A stretch of 64,000 bases of DNA, taken from assembly GCF_002019645.1 (NCBI RefSeq), contig NZ_KV917374.1, positions 1,810,696 through 1,874,695 on the forward strand, read 5' to 3'. Positions within the stretch are counted from its first letter, which is position 1, and each line of letters opens with the position of its first letter. This DNA comes from Litchfieldia alkalitelluris. Its GTDB lineage: Bacteria > Bacillota > Bacilli > Bacillales > Bacillaceae_L. Below, in pieces: positions 18,975 to 27,433 of the stretch. The translations under genes and the position numbers were made by a program. The notes below the pieces were generated by a model that did not search any database, was not told where the DNA came from, and worked only from the letters and a program-made list of their open reading frames with translations.

Positions 18975-19020
18975 TCAGATATAATACAATTAATATTACT
19001 AGACTTGTAAAGATTTTTAT

Positions 19021-19075
19021 GAGACCAGCATTTTGCATCGTTCGAATGAGCTTGCAAAATGCTGTGGTCTCTTTT
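19021..19075 (+). terminator. Strong terminator of operon 1
   Basis: An 11-base stem (19027-19037 with 19053-19063) is extended by an outer 6-base stem (19021-19026 with 19066-19071) across a 2-base bulge, then four T. It lies 47 bases after the second AroM gene and closes the operon that starts at the first IclR gene. Confidence 0.85.
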
Positions 19076-19269
19076 ATATTTTTATGAAGTCTACTGATTA
19101 ATCCTAATGACTGAAACCAAAACATCAGTCAGGAAATGGTGTCCCAAACATTATATCTACAGATAGACTAATAGGAATAAGATTTTTGATAGATTGGTAA
19201 TAGTTTTGTGACAAAGTCATTTTCGATTCCACTGAAAGAACTCTTATGTGAACAGTACTATTTTAATAC

Positions 19270-19323
19270 TACAAAAACGAAAAAACGGTCAATGCCCTCT
19301 AGAATACAGGACATTGGCCGTTT
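19270..19323 (-). terminator. Terminator of the divergent binding-protein gene
   Basis: A 12-base stem (19283-19294 with 19312-19323, one wobble) is read on the minus strand. It is followed by two T-runs at 19285-19270. It lies 73 bases beyond the stop of the minus-strand binding-protein gene. The stretch between the two terminators (19076-19269) shows no gene. Confidence 0.82.
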
Positions 19324-19395
19324 AATGTGATTTATTATATTCACTGTCTACTTAATAGGGGGCAGGAGCAGTACATTTTCCCTACCCATCTTAAC

Positions 19396-21024
19396 CTATT
19401 TATTCTCTATTGATATGTTGACACCGTTTGGACTTACAACATGTATAGATCCATCAGGAGAAAGGTTGAAGCCTTTAACCTTTGGGTTGATACCTACTGC
19501 AATATCTAAGTTATCAAACTCAATTGTTGCAAAGTCTCCCATAATTTCTGCAACAGCTTCTTGATATAATTTAGCACGTTCTGCTTGGTCAACAGTTTCT
19601 GTAAGTGCACGGTTCAGTAGTTCATCTACTTTTGAACTTTCATATGCTTTACCGTTACCATTAGATCCATGTTGACTCGAGTGGAAACGAGGGTTTAAGA
19701 AGAAATATGGATCTGGATACCAAGACCATCCACCGATGTTCATAGGTGCGTTATTTTTAGAAATCGTGTCTGTTAATGTTCCCCATTCAGAAACCTGAAT
19801 ATTTACATCAATATTTAAGTTTTCTTTCATTTGATTTTGGAAGATCGTTGCATAGTTAGTACGTGTTTCTAGTACAAAAAGATCAATTTCAAATCCATCT
19901 GCATATTCTGTTTGACTTAAAATTTCTCTCGCTTCTTCTGGGTTGTATTCAGGTTTTAACGACTCGAAAGACTCGTCATAACCCCAAGAACCTTTTGGAA
20001 GTGCACCATTTGCAACAGTTCCACCACCCCATTGGTGTACCCCTTGAACAATTTCTTCTACATTAGTAGCTTTAAAAATCGCTTCTCTTACTTTAGGGTC
20101 TGCTGTAGGACCTTTTTGGAAGTTCATATCAAGATAAGTAATTGAAAGACCAGGAGTCGAAAGTAATTCTAGGTTTTGATCTTGGCTAATCACTTCTCTA
20201 TTTTGTCCTTTAATATCTGTTGCAATATCGATATCACCAGAACGCAAAGCGTTTGTCATCATAGATTGATCAGAAATAAACTTATAAGTTACACCATCAA
20301 GGTTAGGTTCTTCACCCCAATAGTTATCGTGCTTCACTAAATCAACTTGTTGGTCGGTTTGCCAATTTTCAAGGATGAATGGTCCTGTACCAATCAAGTT
20401 AGCACCAAATTGGTCTCCCCAGCCTTCAACTTCTTCTTTCGGAATAATAATATTCCCTTGGTCGGTTAGCATCGCTAAAAATGCTGAGTTTGGCTGCTCT
20501 AAGTGGATTGCAACTTCGAACTCACCAGTCACTTCAACACTTTCAACACCAGCTAAGCGGTTTTGTGCTGAATGTTCAGCTGAGCGCTCTAAACTGTATT
20601 TCACATCTTCCGCAGTCATTTGTCTTCCATCTTGATATTCACCAGGTTGAAAGTAGACATCATCTCTTAATTGGAATGTGTAAGACAACATATCATCTGA
20701 TGCTTTCCATTCTGTTGCTAATGAAGGTACAAAGCTTTGTAAATCTTTGTCATATACGATTAAAGTGTCCGCAATGGAGCGCATAATTTGGGACTCATAT
20801 GTACCGGTATAATTGATTGGATCTAAAGTTGCTGCATTAGAGGATAAACCAATATTTAATATGCCGCCACTACTAGAACCTTCCCCAGTTCCTTCGCTTT
20901 CTTCATTTCCAGTTGTCTCATTACCTTCTCCTGAATTGTTACCTGATGAACATGCTGCTAATACCAATGAAAATAAACCAAAAACAATGACAAACAAGAC
21001 TAGTTTCCAATTACTCTTTCCCAT
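19396..21024 (-). CDS. Oligopeptide-type ABC transporter substrate-binding lipoprotein (locus 2)
   Basis: This family 5 binding protein has 542 residues, a signal peptide ending in LAAC (lipobox near residue 25) and a long Gly/Ser/Glu/Asn linker. It contains the family segment SYTFQLRDDVYFQPG and a typical C-terminal lobe. It is transcribed divergently from the permease and ATPase genes of locus 2, unlike locus 1 where all genes run together. The ribosome binding site is AAAGGAGG. A plausible promoter and a 15-base palindrome lie immediately upstream, and the same palindrome occurs before the divergent permease gene. It is distinct in sequence from the locus 1 binding protein. Confidence 0.87.
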   Translation of the reverse strand: MGKSNWKLVLFVIVFGLFSLVLAACSSGNNSGEGNETTGNEESEGTGEGSSSGGILNIGLSSNAATLDPINYTGTYESQIMRSIADTLIVYDKDLQSFVPSLATEWKASDDMLSYTFQLRDDVYFQPGEYQDGRQMTAEDVKYSLERSAEHSAQNRLAGVESVEVTGEFEVAIHLEQPNSAFLAMLTDQGNIIIPKEEVEGWGDQFGANLIGTGPFILENWQTDQQVDLVKHDNYWGEEPNLDGVTYKFISDQSMMTNALRSGDIDIATDIKGQNREVISQDQNLELLSTPGLSITYLDMNFQKGPTADPKVREAIFKATNVEEIVQGVHQWGGGTVANGALPKGSWGYDESFESLKPEYNPEEAREILSQTEYADGFEIDLFVLETRTNYATIFQNQMKENLNIDVNIQVSEWGTLTDTISKNNAPMNIGGWSWYPDPYFFLNPRFHSSQHGSNGNGKAYESSKVDELLNRALTETVDQAERAKLYQEAVAEIMGDFATIEFDNLDIAVGINPKVKGFNLSPDGSIHVVSPNGVNISIENK

Positions 21025-21066
21025 ACCATTTTCCTCCTTTATTTTGATTCACATATAGAAACAGTT

Positions 21067-21118
21067 ATTCAAATACTGAATATATATTAAATTATCATAC
21101 AAATATGAAAATTGTAAA
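21067..21118 (-). promoter_or_regulatory. Promoter with palindromic operator for the minus-strand binding-protein gene
   Basis: Read on the minus strand: -35 TTTACA (21118-21113), a 16-base spacer, -10 GATAAT (21096-21091). Downstream, at the expected start of transcription, lies the palindrome ATTCAAATACTGAAT (21067-21081). A near copy lies at 21224-21238. The placement fits repression, plausibly by an IclR protein, but which regulator binds is an inference. Confidence 0.6.
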
Positions 21119-21167
21119 TAGTAATTGTTAGAAAATAAAAAAAGTTTGAAATTTATCTAAAACTATA

Positions 21168-21238
21168 TTTACATTAAAAATAAAGGATGATACCATTCAA
21201 TTAATTCACATAATGTAACGATGGTTCAAATAATGAAT
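21168..21238 (+). promoter_or_regulatory. Promoter with palindromic operator for the locus 2 permease operon
   Basis: A -35 TTTACA (21168-21173), a 17-base spacer and a -10-like TACCAT (21191-21196) precede the palindrome GTTCAAATAATGAAT (21224-21238). The palindrome ends 2 bases before the ribosome binding site AAGGAGG. It matches the palindrome at 21067-21081 in 13 of 15 positions, so one regulator probably controls both divergent units. Confidence 0.58.
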
Positions 21239-21254
21239 CAAAGGAGGGGTTGTT

Positions 21255-22220
21255 TTGAGAGAATTTCTATATAAAAGAATTGTACAATTAATACCGACGT
21301 TATTTATCGTAGCGGTTATTGTATTCTTTATCACTCGAATGTTACCAGGTAACCCAGCAGCTGTTATGCTCGGACCACAGGCTAGCGCAGAAGATATTGC
21401 GGAATATTCGGAGAAATTAGGGTTGAATGATCCAATTCTTCAGCAATTTTTCGACTACTTAATGAATCTAATTGTTTTTGATTTTGGAAATTCACTTACA
21501 TATAACCAACCCATTGTTGGCTTAATTATGGAACGTTTCCCTAATACGATTATATTGGCGGTTAGTGCGTTACTTATAGCCGTAGTGATAGGTGTGCCAG
21601 CAGGGATCATCGCTGCAAGAAAACAGAATACAATTATAGATTATTCGGTTACTACTTTATCTTTAATTGGTGTTTCAATGCCGATCTTTTGGTTAGGTGT
21701 TATGTTAGTTCTTTATTTTAGTGTAAACCTAGGGTGGCTTCCTGCAATAGGGATGGGGTCACTTGATGATGGTTTGTGGGATTTTCTTAGTCATCTTATC
21801 TTACCAAGCTTAGCATTAGCGACAATACCTACTGCTGAATTTGCAAGGATTATTCGATCTAGTATGTTGGAGACAATTTCACAAGATTATATCAAAACAG
21901 CACGTTCAAAAGGTTTAAAAGAATATAAGGTTATTTATAAACATGCATTTAAAAATGCATTAACACCTTTACTAACGGTAATCGGTTTGCAATTTTCTAA
22001 TCTTTTAGGCGGTGCTGTATTAACTGAAACGATTTTTAGTTGGCCAGGGATGGGCCTATTGATTGTTGATGCGATTGAAAAAAGAGATTTTATTGTAGTT
22101 CAAAGTACAGTTATTTTTGTGGCTGTAATTTATGTAGTGATTAACTTGATCGTTGATATTCTATACAAAGTAGTCAATCCGAAAGTAAATCTAAACTCCA
22201 ACAGTGGAGGTGCAAAGTGA
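21255..22220 (+). CDS. Oligopeptide-type ABC transporter permease, DppB-like (locus 2)
   Basis: This 321-residue DppB/OppB-family permease begins with the typical REFLYKRIVQLIPTLFIVAV membrane segment. RMLPGNPAAVMLGPQAS follows, then several further helices, ending in VDILYKVVNPK. It starts with TTG behind AAGGAGGGG, under the palindromic operator at 21224-21238. It overlaps the following permease by 4 bases. The genes from 21255 to 27349 all run in the same direction with overlaps or gaps of at most about 16 bases and should form one transcript. Confidence 0.87.
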   Translation: MREFLYKRIVQLIPTLFIVAVIVFFITRMLPGNPAAVMLGPQASAEDIAEYSEKLGLNDPILQQFFDYLMNLIVFDFGNSLTYNQPIVGLIMERFPNTIILAVSALLIAVVIGVPAGIIAARKQNTIIDYSVTTLSLIGVSMPIFWLGVMLVLYFSVNLGWLPAIGMGSLDDGLWDFLSHLILPSLALATIPTAEFARIIRSSMLETISQDYIKTARSKGLKEYKVIYKHAFKNALTPLLTVIGLQFSNLLGGAVLTETIFSWPGMGLLIVDAIEKRDFIVVQSTVIFVAVIYVVINLIVDILYKVVNPKVNLNSNSGGAK

Positions 22221-23116
22221 ACATGAATACGATTCAAGAGATTGAACAAGCAAGAGAGCTTCAATATCAAAAAGCAAGAAAAGAACAATCTTTTATGCGC
22301 AAGTTATTAAGAAATAGATTCGCAGCATTAGGATTAATTGTCATCTTACTTTTGGTGTTAACAGCTATTTTTGCGCCTTTTTTTGCTACACATTCCCCAA
22401 ATAGTATGGATGTAACGAAAACCTTGTTAGGACCAGGTAAAGAAGGTCACATTTTAGGTACTGATAGCTATGGCCGTGACATATATAGTCGGATTGTTTA
22501 TGGAGCGCGGATATCTTTAATCGTTGGAATTTCAGCCGTATTATTTGGAGCTGTTTTAGGTTCAGCGTTAGGAATCATATCTGGTTATTTCGGTGGCAGA
22601 ACAGATTCAATCATCATGAGAATTATGGATGGGATGATGGCATTTCCTTTCATCTTATTAGCAATTGTCTTAATGACAGTATTAGGCCAAGGCTTGGTTA
22701 ATGTAATTATTGCAATTGGAATATCTAATATACCCGGCTTTGCAAGAGTTGTTAGAGGTCAGGTGTTAAACGTAAAGGAAGCAGAGTATATAGAAGTAAC
22801 TCGTTCATTAGGTGCTAAGCATGGAAGAATTATTTTTAAACATATCGTGCCTAACAGTATTGCACCATTAATCGTCTATGCAACGATGGGGATTGCTGGA
22901 GCGATTATATCAGAAGCGGCATTAAGCTTCTTAGGACTAGGTGTACAACCACCTACGGCTTCTTGGGGAAGTATGTTGCAAGAAGGTAAAAACTTTCTCG
23001 TACTTAGCCCTGAACTGGCCACTTTCTCAGGGTTAGCCATATTGATTACAGTGCTTGGTATTAACTTATTTGGTGACGGATTAAGAGACGCTCTTGATCC
23101 TAAGATGAAGTTATAG
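22217..23116 (+). CDS. Oligopeptide-type ABC transporter permease, DppC-like (locus 2)
   Basis: This 299-residue DppC/OppC permease contains the hallmark ILGTDSYGRDIYSRIVYGARISL-type segment (near residue 75) and the C-terminal GLGVQPPTASWGSML. The start is GTG at 22217, 5 bases after GGAGGT; an ATG at 22223 is the alternative. It pairs with the preceding permease. Substrate unknown. Confidence 0.87.
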   Translation: MNMNTIQEIEQARELQYQKARKEQSFMRKLLRNRFAALGLIVILLLVLTAIFAPFFATHSPNSMDVTKTLLGPGKEGHILGTDSYGRDIYSRIVYGARISLIVGISAVLFGAVLGSALGIISGYFGGRTDSIIMRIMDGMMAFPFILLAIVLMTVLGQGLVNVIIAIGISNIPGFARVVRGQVLNVKEAEYIEVTRSLGAKHGRIIFKHIVPNSIAPLIVYATMGIAGAIISEAALSFLGLGVQPPTASWGSMLQEGKNFLVLSPELATFSGLAILITVLGINLFGDGLRDALDPKMKL

Positions 23117-23131
23117 TTGGGAGGTGAACGT

Positions 23132-24163
23132 ATGTTAGAACAATTTTTAAGTGTAAGAGATTTACAAGTAGAATTTAAATCAGGCTCGATCATTACGAAA
23201 GCGGTGAACGGCGTTAGTTTTGACCTAGACGAGAATGAAAATATAGGCATTGTTGGTGAATCTGGTTCTGGTAAAAGTGTTACAGCTACATCCATTCTGC
23301 GTCTGCTTCCTAATCCTCCTGCGAAAATCACAGGTGGTGAGATTCTTTTTAAAGGAAGAGACTTGTTAAAACTATCAAATAATGAGATTAGAAAAGTGCG
23401 TGGCAATGAAATCTCGATGATATTTCAAGATCCTTCCACAAGTCTAAATCCAGTATTTACAGTAGGAGATCAGCTGATAGAATCGATTCGAACACATAAA
23501 AAGATGTCAAAAAAAGAAGCAAAGAAAAAAGCAGTTGAAATGCTTGATTTAGTAGGAATTCCTGCACCGGAAAAAAGAATAAATATGTATCCACACGAAT
23601 TCTCTGGTGGGATGCGTCAAAGGGTCATGATCGCTATAGCATTATCCTGTGACCCCAAACTTTTAATTGCGGATGAACCTACCACAGCACTAGATGTTAC
23701 AGTGCAAGCACAAATCTTAAATTTAATGAAAGAGCTTCAAACAAAGCTTAACATGTCGATTATCATGATTACTCATGATTTGGGAGTCGTTTGGGAGACG
23801 TGTGACAAAATTTTAGTGATGTATGCAGGGCGGGTTGTCGAGTCTGGGAATGTCAAAGATATATACACAAATCCTTTACATCCTTACACATGGGGCCTTT
23901 TGGATTCACAAATTACAGAATCTCAGGATAGTTTTGTCCCATTATCAACCATTCCTGGTAGTCCACCAGATTTAAGCTATGAAATAAAAGGCTGCCCATT
24001 CGTTGAGCGTTGTCCATATGCACAAGAAATCTGTCATGAGGAAGCACCTGTGTTAATTGAACCAACTGATAGACATGCGGTCGCCTGTCATTTTCAGACA
24101 ATAGATCAAAAGTTGGTGAGAAAGGAGGATGCATACTTCGATGGAAGTTCTACTAGAAGTTAA
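23132..24163 (+). CDS. Oligopeptide-type ABC transporter ATPase, DppD-like (locus 2)
   Basis: This ATPase has Walker A GESGSGKS, signature FSGGMRQR, Walker B ADEPTTALD, and the family C-terminal extension with CPFVERCPY and a final CHF. I place the start at ATG 23132, which follows GGGAGGTG by the right distance; the frame opens earlier at a TTG that lies before that ribosome binding site. It overlaps the next ATPase by 23 bases. Confidence 0.87.
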   Translation: MLEQFLSVRDLQVEFKSGSIITKAVNGVSFDLDENENIGIVGESGSGKSVTATSILRLLPNPPAKITGGEILFKGRDLLKLSNNEIRKVRGNEISMIFQDPSTSLNPVFTVGDQLIESIRTHKKMSKKEAKKKAVEMLDLVGIPAPEKRINMYPHEFSGGMRQRVMIAIALSCDPKLLIADEPTTALDVTVQAQILNLMKELQTKLNMSIIMITHDLGVVWETCDKILVMYAGRVVESGNVKDIYTNPLHPYTWGLLDSQITESQDSFVPLSTIPGSPPDLSYEIKGCPFVERCPYAQEICHEEAPVLIEPTDRHAVACHFQTIDQKLVRKEDAYFDGSSTRS

Positions 24164-25109
24164 AGATTTGAAAAAGCATTTTCCAGTTTCCAATAGCATT
24201 CCGTTTATAAAGTCTAACCAAAGTGTGAAAGCCGTCGATGGAATCAATTTTAACGTATATCCTGGTGAGACCTTGGGAGTTGTTGGAGAATCTGGCTGTG
24301 GTAAATCAACAATGGCACGTCTTGTTAATCAGCTGATCAAACCGACTTCTGGTGTGGTTAATTTTAAAAATGAAAATCTGATAGAAATGAATTCTAAAAG
24401 ATTACGAGAAACGAGAAAGAAAGTTCAAATGATCTTCCAAGATCCTTATTCTTCACTTGATCCTCGACTAAAAGTAGGAGAATTAATTGCCGAGCCTCTC
24501 GTGATTCATAAGGTAGGTGACAAAGTCAGCAGAAGAAAACGTGTGGAGGAATTACTTGAAATTGTCGGACTTAATAAGCGATTTGCTGATCGATATCCTC
24601 ACGAGTTTTCAGGTGGACAAAGGCAAAGGATTAATATCGCAAGAGCTTTAACCTTAAATCCGGAGCTCGTTATATGTGATGAACCCGTTTCAGCTTTAGA
24701 CGTTTCTGTTCAAGCTCAAGTGATCAATCTTTTAAAAAAATTACAAAAAGAGTTTAATTTAACGTACATTTTTATTTCACATGATTTAAATGTTGTCCGT
24801 TATATGTGTGATCGGATTGCGGTGATGTACTTAGGAAAAATTGTAGAAGTTGGAACATATGAAGAGATTTTTTCCAACCCTCAACATCCATATACAAAGG
24901 CACTGTTTTCAGCGATTCCTAAAGAGGATCCATTTGAGGAAAAAGAACGGATTATTCTAAAGGGAACAGTGCCGAGTCCATTAAACCCACCATCTGGGTG
25001 CAGCTTCCATGAACGTTGTCCAGTGGCCGTGGATCTATGCAAAACAAAAGAACCTAAAATTGTAAATACAGAAAACACACACCAAGCATCATGTCATTTG
25101 GTTAACTAA
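24141..25109 (+). CDS. Oligopeptide-type ABC transporter ATPase, DppF-like (locus 2)
   Basis: This second ATPase of locus 2 carries Walker A GESGCGKS, signature FSGGQRQR and Walker B CDEPVSALD. The C-terminal extension has CSFHERCP and the closing CHLVN. The ATG at 24141 is chosen (MEVLLEVKDLKK). An ATG at 24129 directly abuts the AAAGGAGG ribosome binding site with no spacer and so cannot use it. With the DppD-like partner it energises the transporter. Confidence 0.86.
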   Translation: MEVLLEVKDLKKHFPVSNSIPFIKSNQSVKAVDGINFNVYPGETLGVVGESGCGKSTMARLVNQLIKPTSGVVNFKNENLIEMNSKRLRETRKKVQMIFQDPYSSLDPRLKVGELIAEPLVIHKVGDKVSRRKRVEELLEIVGLNKRFADRYPHEFSGGQRQRINIARALTLNPELVICDEPVSALDVSVQAQVINLLKKLQKEFNLTYIFISHDLNVVRYMCDRIAVMYLGKIVEVGTYEEIFSNPQHPYTKALFSAIPKEDPFEEKERIILKGTVPSPLNPPSGCSFHERCPVAVDLCKTKEPKIVNTENTHQASCHLVN

Positions 25110-25125
25110 ATTAGGGGGAATGGAA

Positions 25126-26076
25126 ATGTCATTAAAATACGTAATGGAATTATATGAATTAATGGATGATCTATCAGTTTCAGGAGAAAAAGTGAAAGAA
25201 TACTTGTCAAAAGTCAGTCCAAATGGACAAATTGAGATTCAAACAATTGAGGGTGAAAAAGGGAGTACGGACTTTATCAAAGTATTAATATCAGGTAAAA
25301 ATGGTAAATCCATCGGAGGGAATGCACCAACCTTAGGTATTATCGGGCGCTTAGGTGGGATTGGGGCTCGTCCGGAAATGATTGGCTTTGTTTCAGATGG
25401 TGATGGTGCATTATCTAGTATGTCTATCGCAGCAAAACTATTAGATATGACAAATAAAGGTGACATGTTAGATGGAGATGTAATCCTAACGACACATATA
25501 TGTCCGGATGCACCTACATTGCCACATGATCCTGTACCATTTATGGATTCGCCAGTTGATATATTAACAATGAATAAATATGAAGTGGCAGAAGAAATGG
25601 ACGCAATTCTTTCGATTGATACGACTAAAGGAAATCAAATTATAAATCATCGTGGATTTGCGATTACTCCGACTGTGAAAGAAGGCTATATTTTAAAAGT
25701 AAGTGATGATTTATTACATGTATATACACAATCTGTTGGTAAGCTTCCTGTCACTATGCCGATTACCATTCAAGATATTACCCCATATGGAAATGGTGTC
25801 TACCATATTAACAGCATTCTTCAACCTTCAGTCTCAACAGATAAGCCCGTGGTTGGTGTTGCGATTACAGCTGAAACAGCAGTTGCTGGTTGTGGTACAG
25901 GAGCAAGCCGCGTGACAGACATTGAAGAAGTTGTACGTTATTGTATTGAAGTGGCTAAACTCTATGGAAAATCAAAATGTCATTTCTATAACGAAAAGGA
26001 ATTCAACCGATTAGAGGAGCTATATGGTAAATTGAGCCACTTGCAAAAAATGGGGAAGAAAGGAGCTTCTTTATAA
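25126..26076 (+). CDS. DUF1177 family protein, copy 3
   Basis: This third DUF1177 paralogue lies directly behind the locus 2 ATPases. It shares every conserved block with copies 1 and 2 (GGNAPTLGIIGRLGG, VSDGDGAL, THICPDAP, SIDTTKGN, NHRG, QDITPYGN, GCGTGAS) and is nearest to copy 2. The ATG at 25126 is preferred because GGGGG lies 8 bases before it, and it gives the same MSLKY start as copy 2; an ATG at 25120 is too close. No AroM gene accompanies this copy. Instead an M20 amidohydrolase follows after 1 base. Function unknown. Confidence 0.82.
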   Translation: MSLKYVMELYELMDDLSVSGEKVKEYLSKVSPNGQIEIQTIEGEKGSTDFIKVLISGKNGKSIGGNAPTLGIIGRLGGIGARPEMIGFVSDGDGALSSMSIAAKLLDMTNKGDMLDGDVILTTHICPDAPTLPHDPVPFMDSPVDILTMNKYEVAEEMDAILSIDTTKGNQIINHRGFAITPTVKEGYILKVSDDLLHVYTQSVGKLPVTMPITIQDITPYGNGVYHINSILQPSVSTDKPVVGVAITAETAVAGCGTGASRVTDIEEVVRYCIEVAKLYGKSKCHFYNEKEFNRLEELYGKLSHLQKMGKKGASL

Positions 26077-26077
26077 T

Positions 26078-27349
26078 ATGACGACAAATAAGGATGAACT
26101 TAAATCTCTTTTAATTCAAGCTGTAGAAGATCATAAAGAAGAATTAATCGATTTATGTAGTCAATTAATCAAAATTCCAAGTGAAAACCCTCCAGGTGAT
26201 TCAACAGAAATCACCACATACATAGATGAATATTTAAAAAATGCTGGTGCTGAAACGTCTTGGTATGAATCCGCCGAAAAAATGTATAATTTAGTTTCGA
26301 CAATTGGTGAACATCGTGACGGAAAACATTTGATTTATTGTGGACACTCAGATGTCGTGCCAACAGGTGACCACTCTAAATGGGATTTCAGCCCTACTTC
26401 TGGTGAAGTTGTAGATGGTTGGTTGCTTGGACGAGGGGCAAGTGATATGAAAGCTGGATTAGGCGGCCTCATTTATACATTTGCGCTTTTAAAGAAAATG
26501 AACATTGAATTACCTGGTCAATTAACATTAGCAATTGTTCCAGATGAAGAAACAGGTGGAGAGTTCGGGGTACCTTGGCTTTTAGAGAAACAACTTATTC
26601 AAGGTGATGGTTGTTTAATAGCAGAACCTTCCTCTCGATTTAACCCAACGATTGGTCAGAAGGGCTCCTATTGGTTCAAGCTTAAGGTGTATGGTGAACC
26701 AGGTCATGGTAGTTTATCACCTTTAGCTGGAAATAATGCTATTATAAATATGATTGATGCGATAAATGAAATTCGTAAATTGTGGGAACTTGAAATTGAA
26801 ATACCTGATGAAGTGAAGCCACTAATAGAAAAATCAAAGCGATACATGAGAGAAGTAGAAAAAGACCGGGAACGATTCCAACCGGTTTTGGAACATGTTA
26901 CGGTTAATATCGGAAAAATCCAAGGCGGGACAAAATCGAATATGATTCCTGAAAGTTGTGAGGTCGAAATTGATTGTAGACTTCCATTTGGTATCACTCA
27001 AGATGATGTGACTGCATTTTTACATGATAAACTAGGTGCACTAGGAATTGAATATGAAATTACTAGATTTGGATTTCGTAGCAATGCCAACCACACAAGT
27101 GCGGAAGATCCTGTGTGTCGAGCAATCATTGACAATATTACTTATGTAACAGGACATGAAGCATATGGTGTGATGCAATGGGCTAGTAGTGATGCAAGAC
27201 ATTTCAGAGATCACAACATACCTGTCCTTCAATATGGGCCAGCTTATTTACCAAGTATTCATGGATATAATGAGAAAGTAAAGGTAGAAGATGTTGTAAG
27301 ATGCTGCAAAGTCTACATTGCAGCTGTTATAGATTACTTATACGAATAG
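26078..27349 (+). CDS. M20-family metallopeptidase / amidohydrolase (ArgE/DapE/acetylornithine deacetylase type)
   Basis: This 423-residue zinc amidohydrolase cleaves an acyl or peptide C-N bond. Predicted metal ligands and catalytic residues are visible: H90 and D92 in HSDVVP, D123 in GRGASDMK, the catalytic pair E157-E158 in DEETGG, and E183 in AEPS. A lid domain occupies about residues 195-310, and a final His occurs in IHGYNE. It is tightly coupled to DUF1177 copy 3, suggesting that it acts on the imported compound or on a DUF1177 product, releasing an amino acid. The exact acyl group is not readable. Confidence 0.85.
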   Translation: MTTNKDELKSLLIQAVEDHKEELIDLCSQLIKIPSENPPGDSTEITTYIDEYLKNAGAETSWYESAEKMYNLVSTIGEHRDGKHLIYCGHSDVVPTGDHSKWDFSPTSGEVVDGWLLGRGASDMKAGLGGLIYTFALLKKMNIELPGQLTLAIVPDEETGGEFGVPWLLEKQLIQGDGCLIAEPSSRFNPTIGQKGSYWFKLKVYGEPGHGSLSPLAGNNAIINMIDAINEIRKLWELEIEIPDEVKPLIEKSKRYMREVEKDRERFQPVLEHVTVNIGKIQGGTKSNMIPESCEVEIDCRLPFGITQDDVTAFLHDKLGALGIEYEITRFGFRSNANHTSAEDPVCRAIIDNITYVTGHEAYGVMQWASSDARHFRDHNIPVLQYGPAYLPSIHGYNEKVKVEDVVRCCKVYIAAVIDYLYE

Positions 27350-27368
27350 ATTAGAAGATTTGATTTAT

Positions 27369-27407
27369 AATGGTGTATGTATTAGTTATAATAATATATG
27401 CACCATT
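27369..27407 (+). promoter_or_regulatory. Inverted repeat before the second IclR gene
   Basis: A 10-base inverted repeat with one mismatch (27369-27378 and 27398-27407) lies between the M20 stop and the IclR ribosome binding site (TAGGAGG, 27417-27423). It has no T-run. It may be an IclR operator, an attenuator or a weak terminator. Confidence 0.4.
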
Positions 27408-27433
27408 TATTTCCGTTAGGAGGCATTTTACGG

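Noticed and set aside
22876..23406. A 176-codon minus-strand open frame across the permease/ATPase junction
   Set aside because: Both underlying plus-strand genes have clear family motifs; the minus frame has none.
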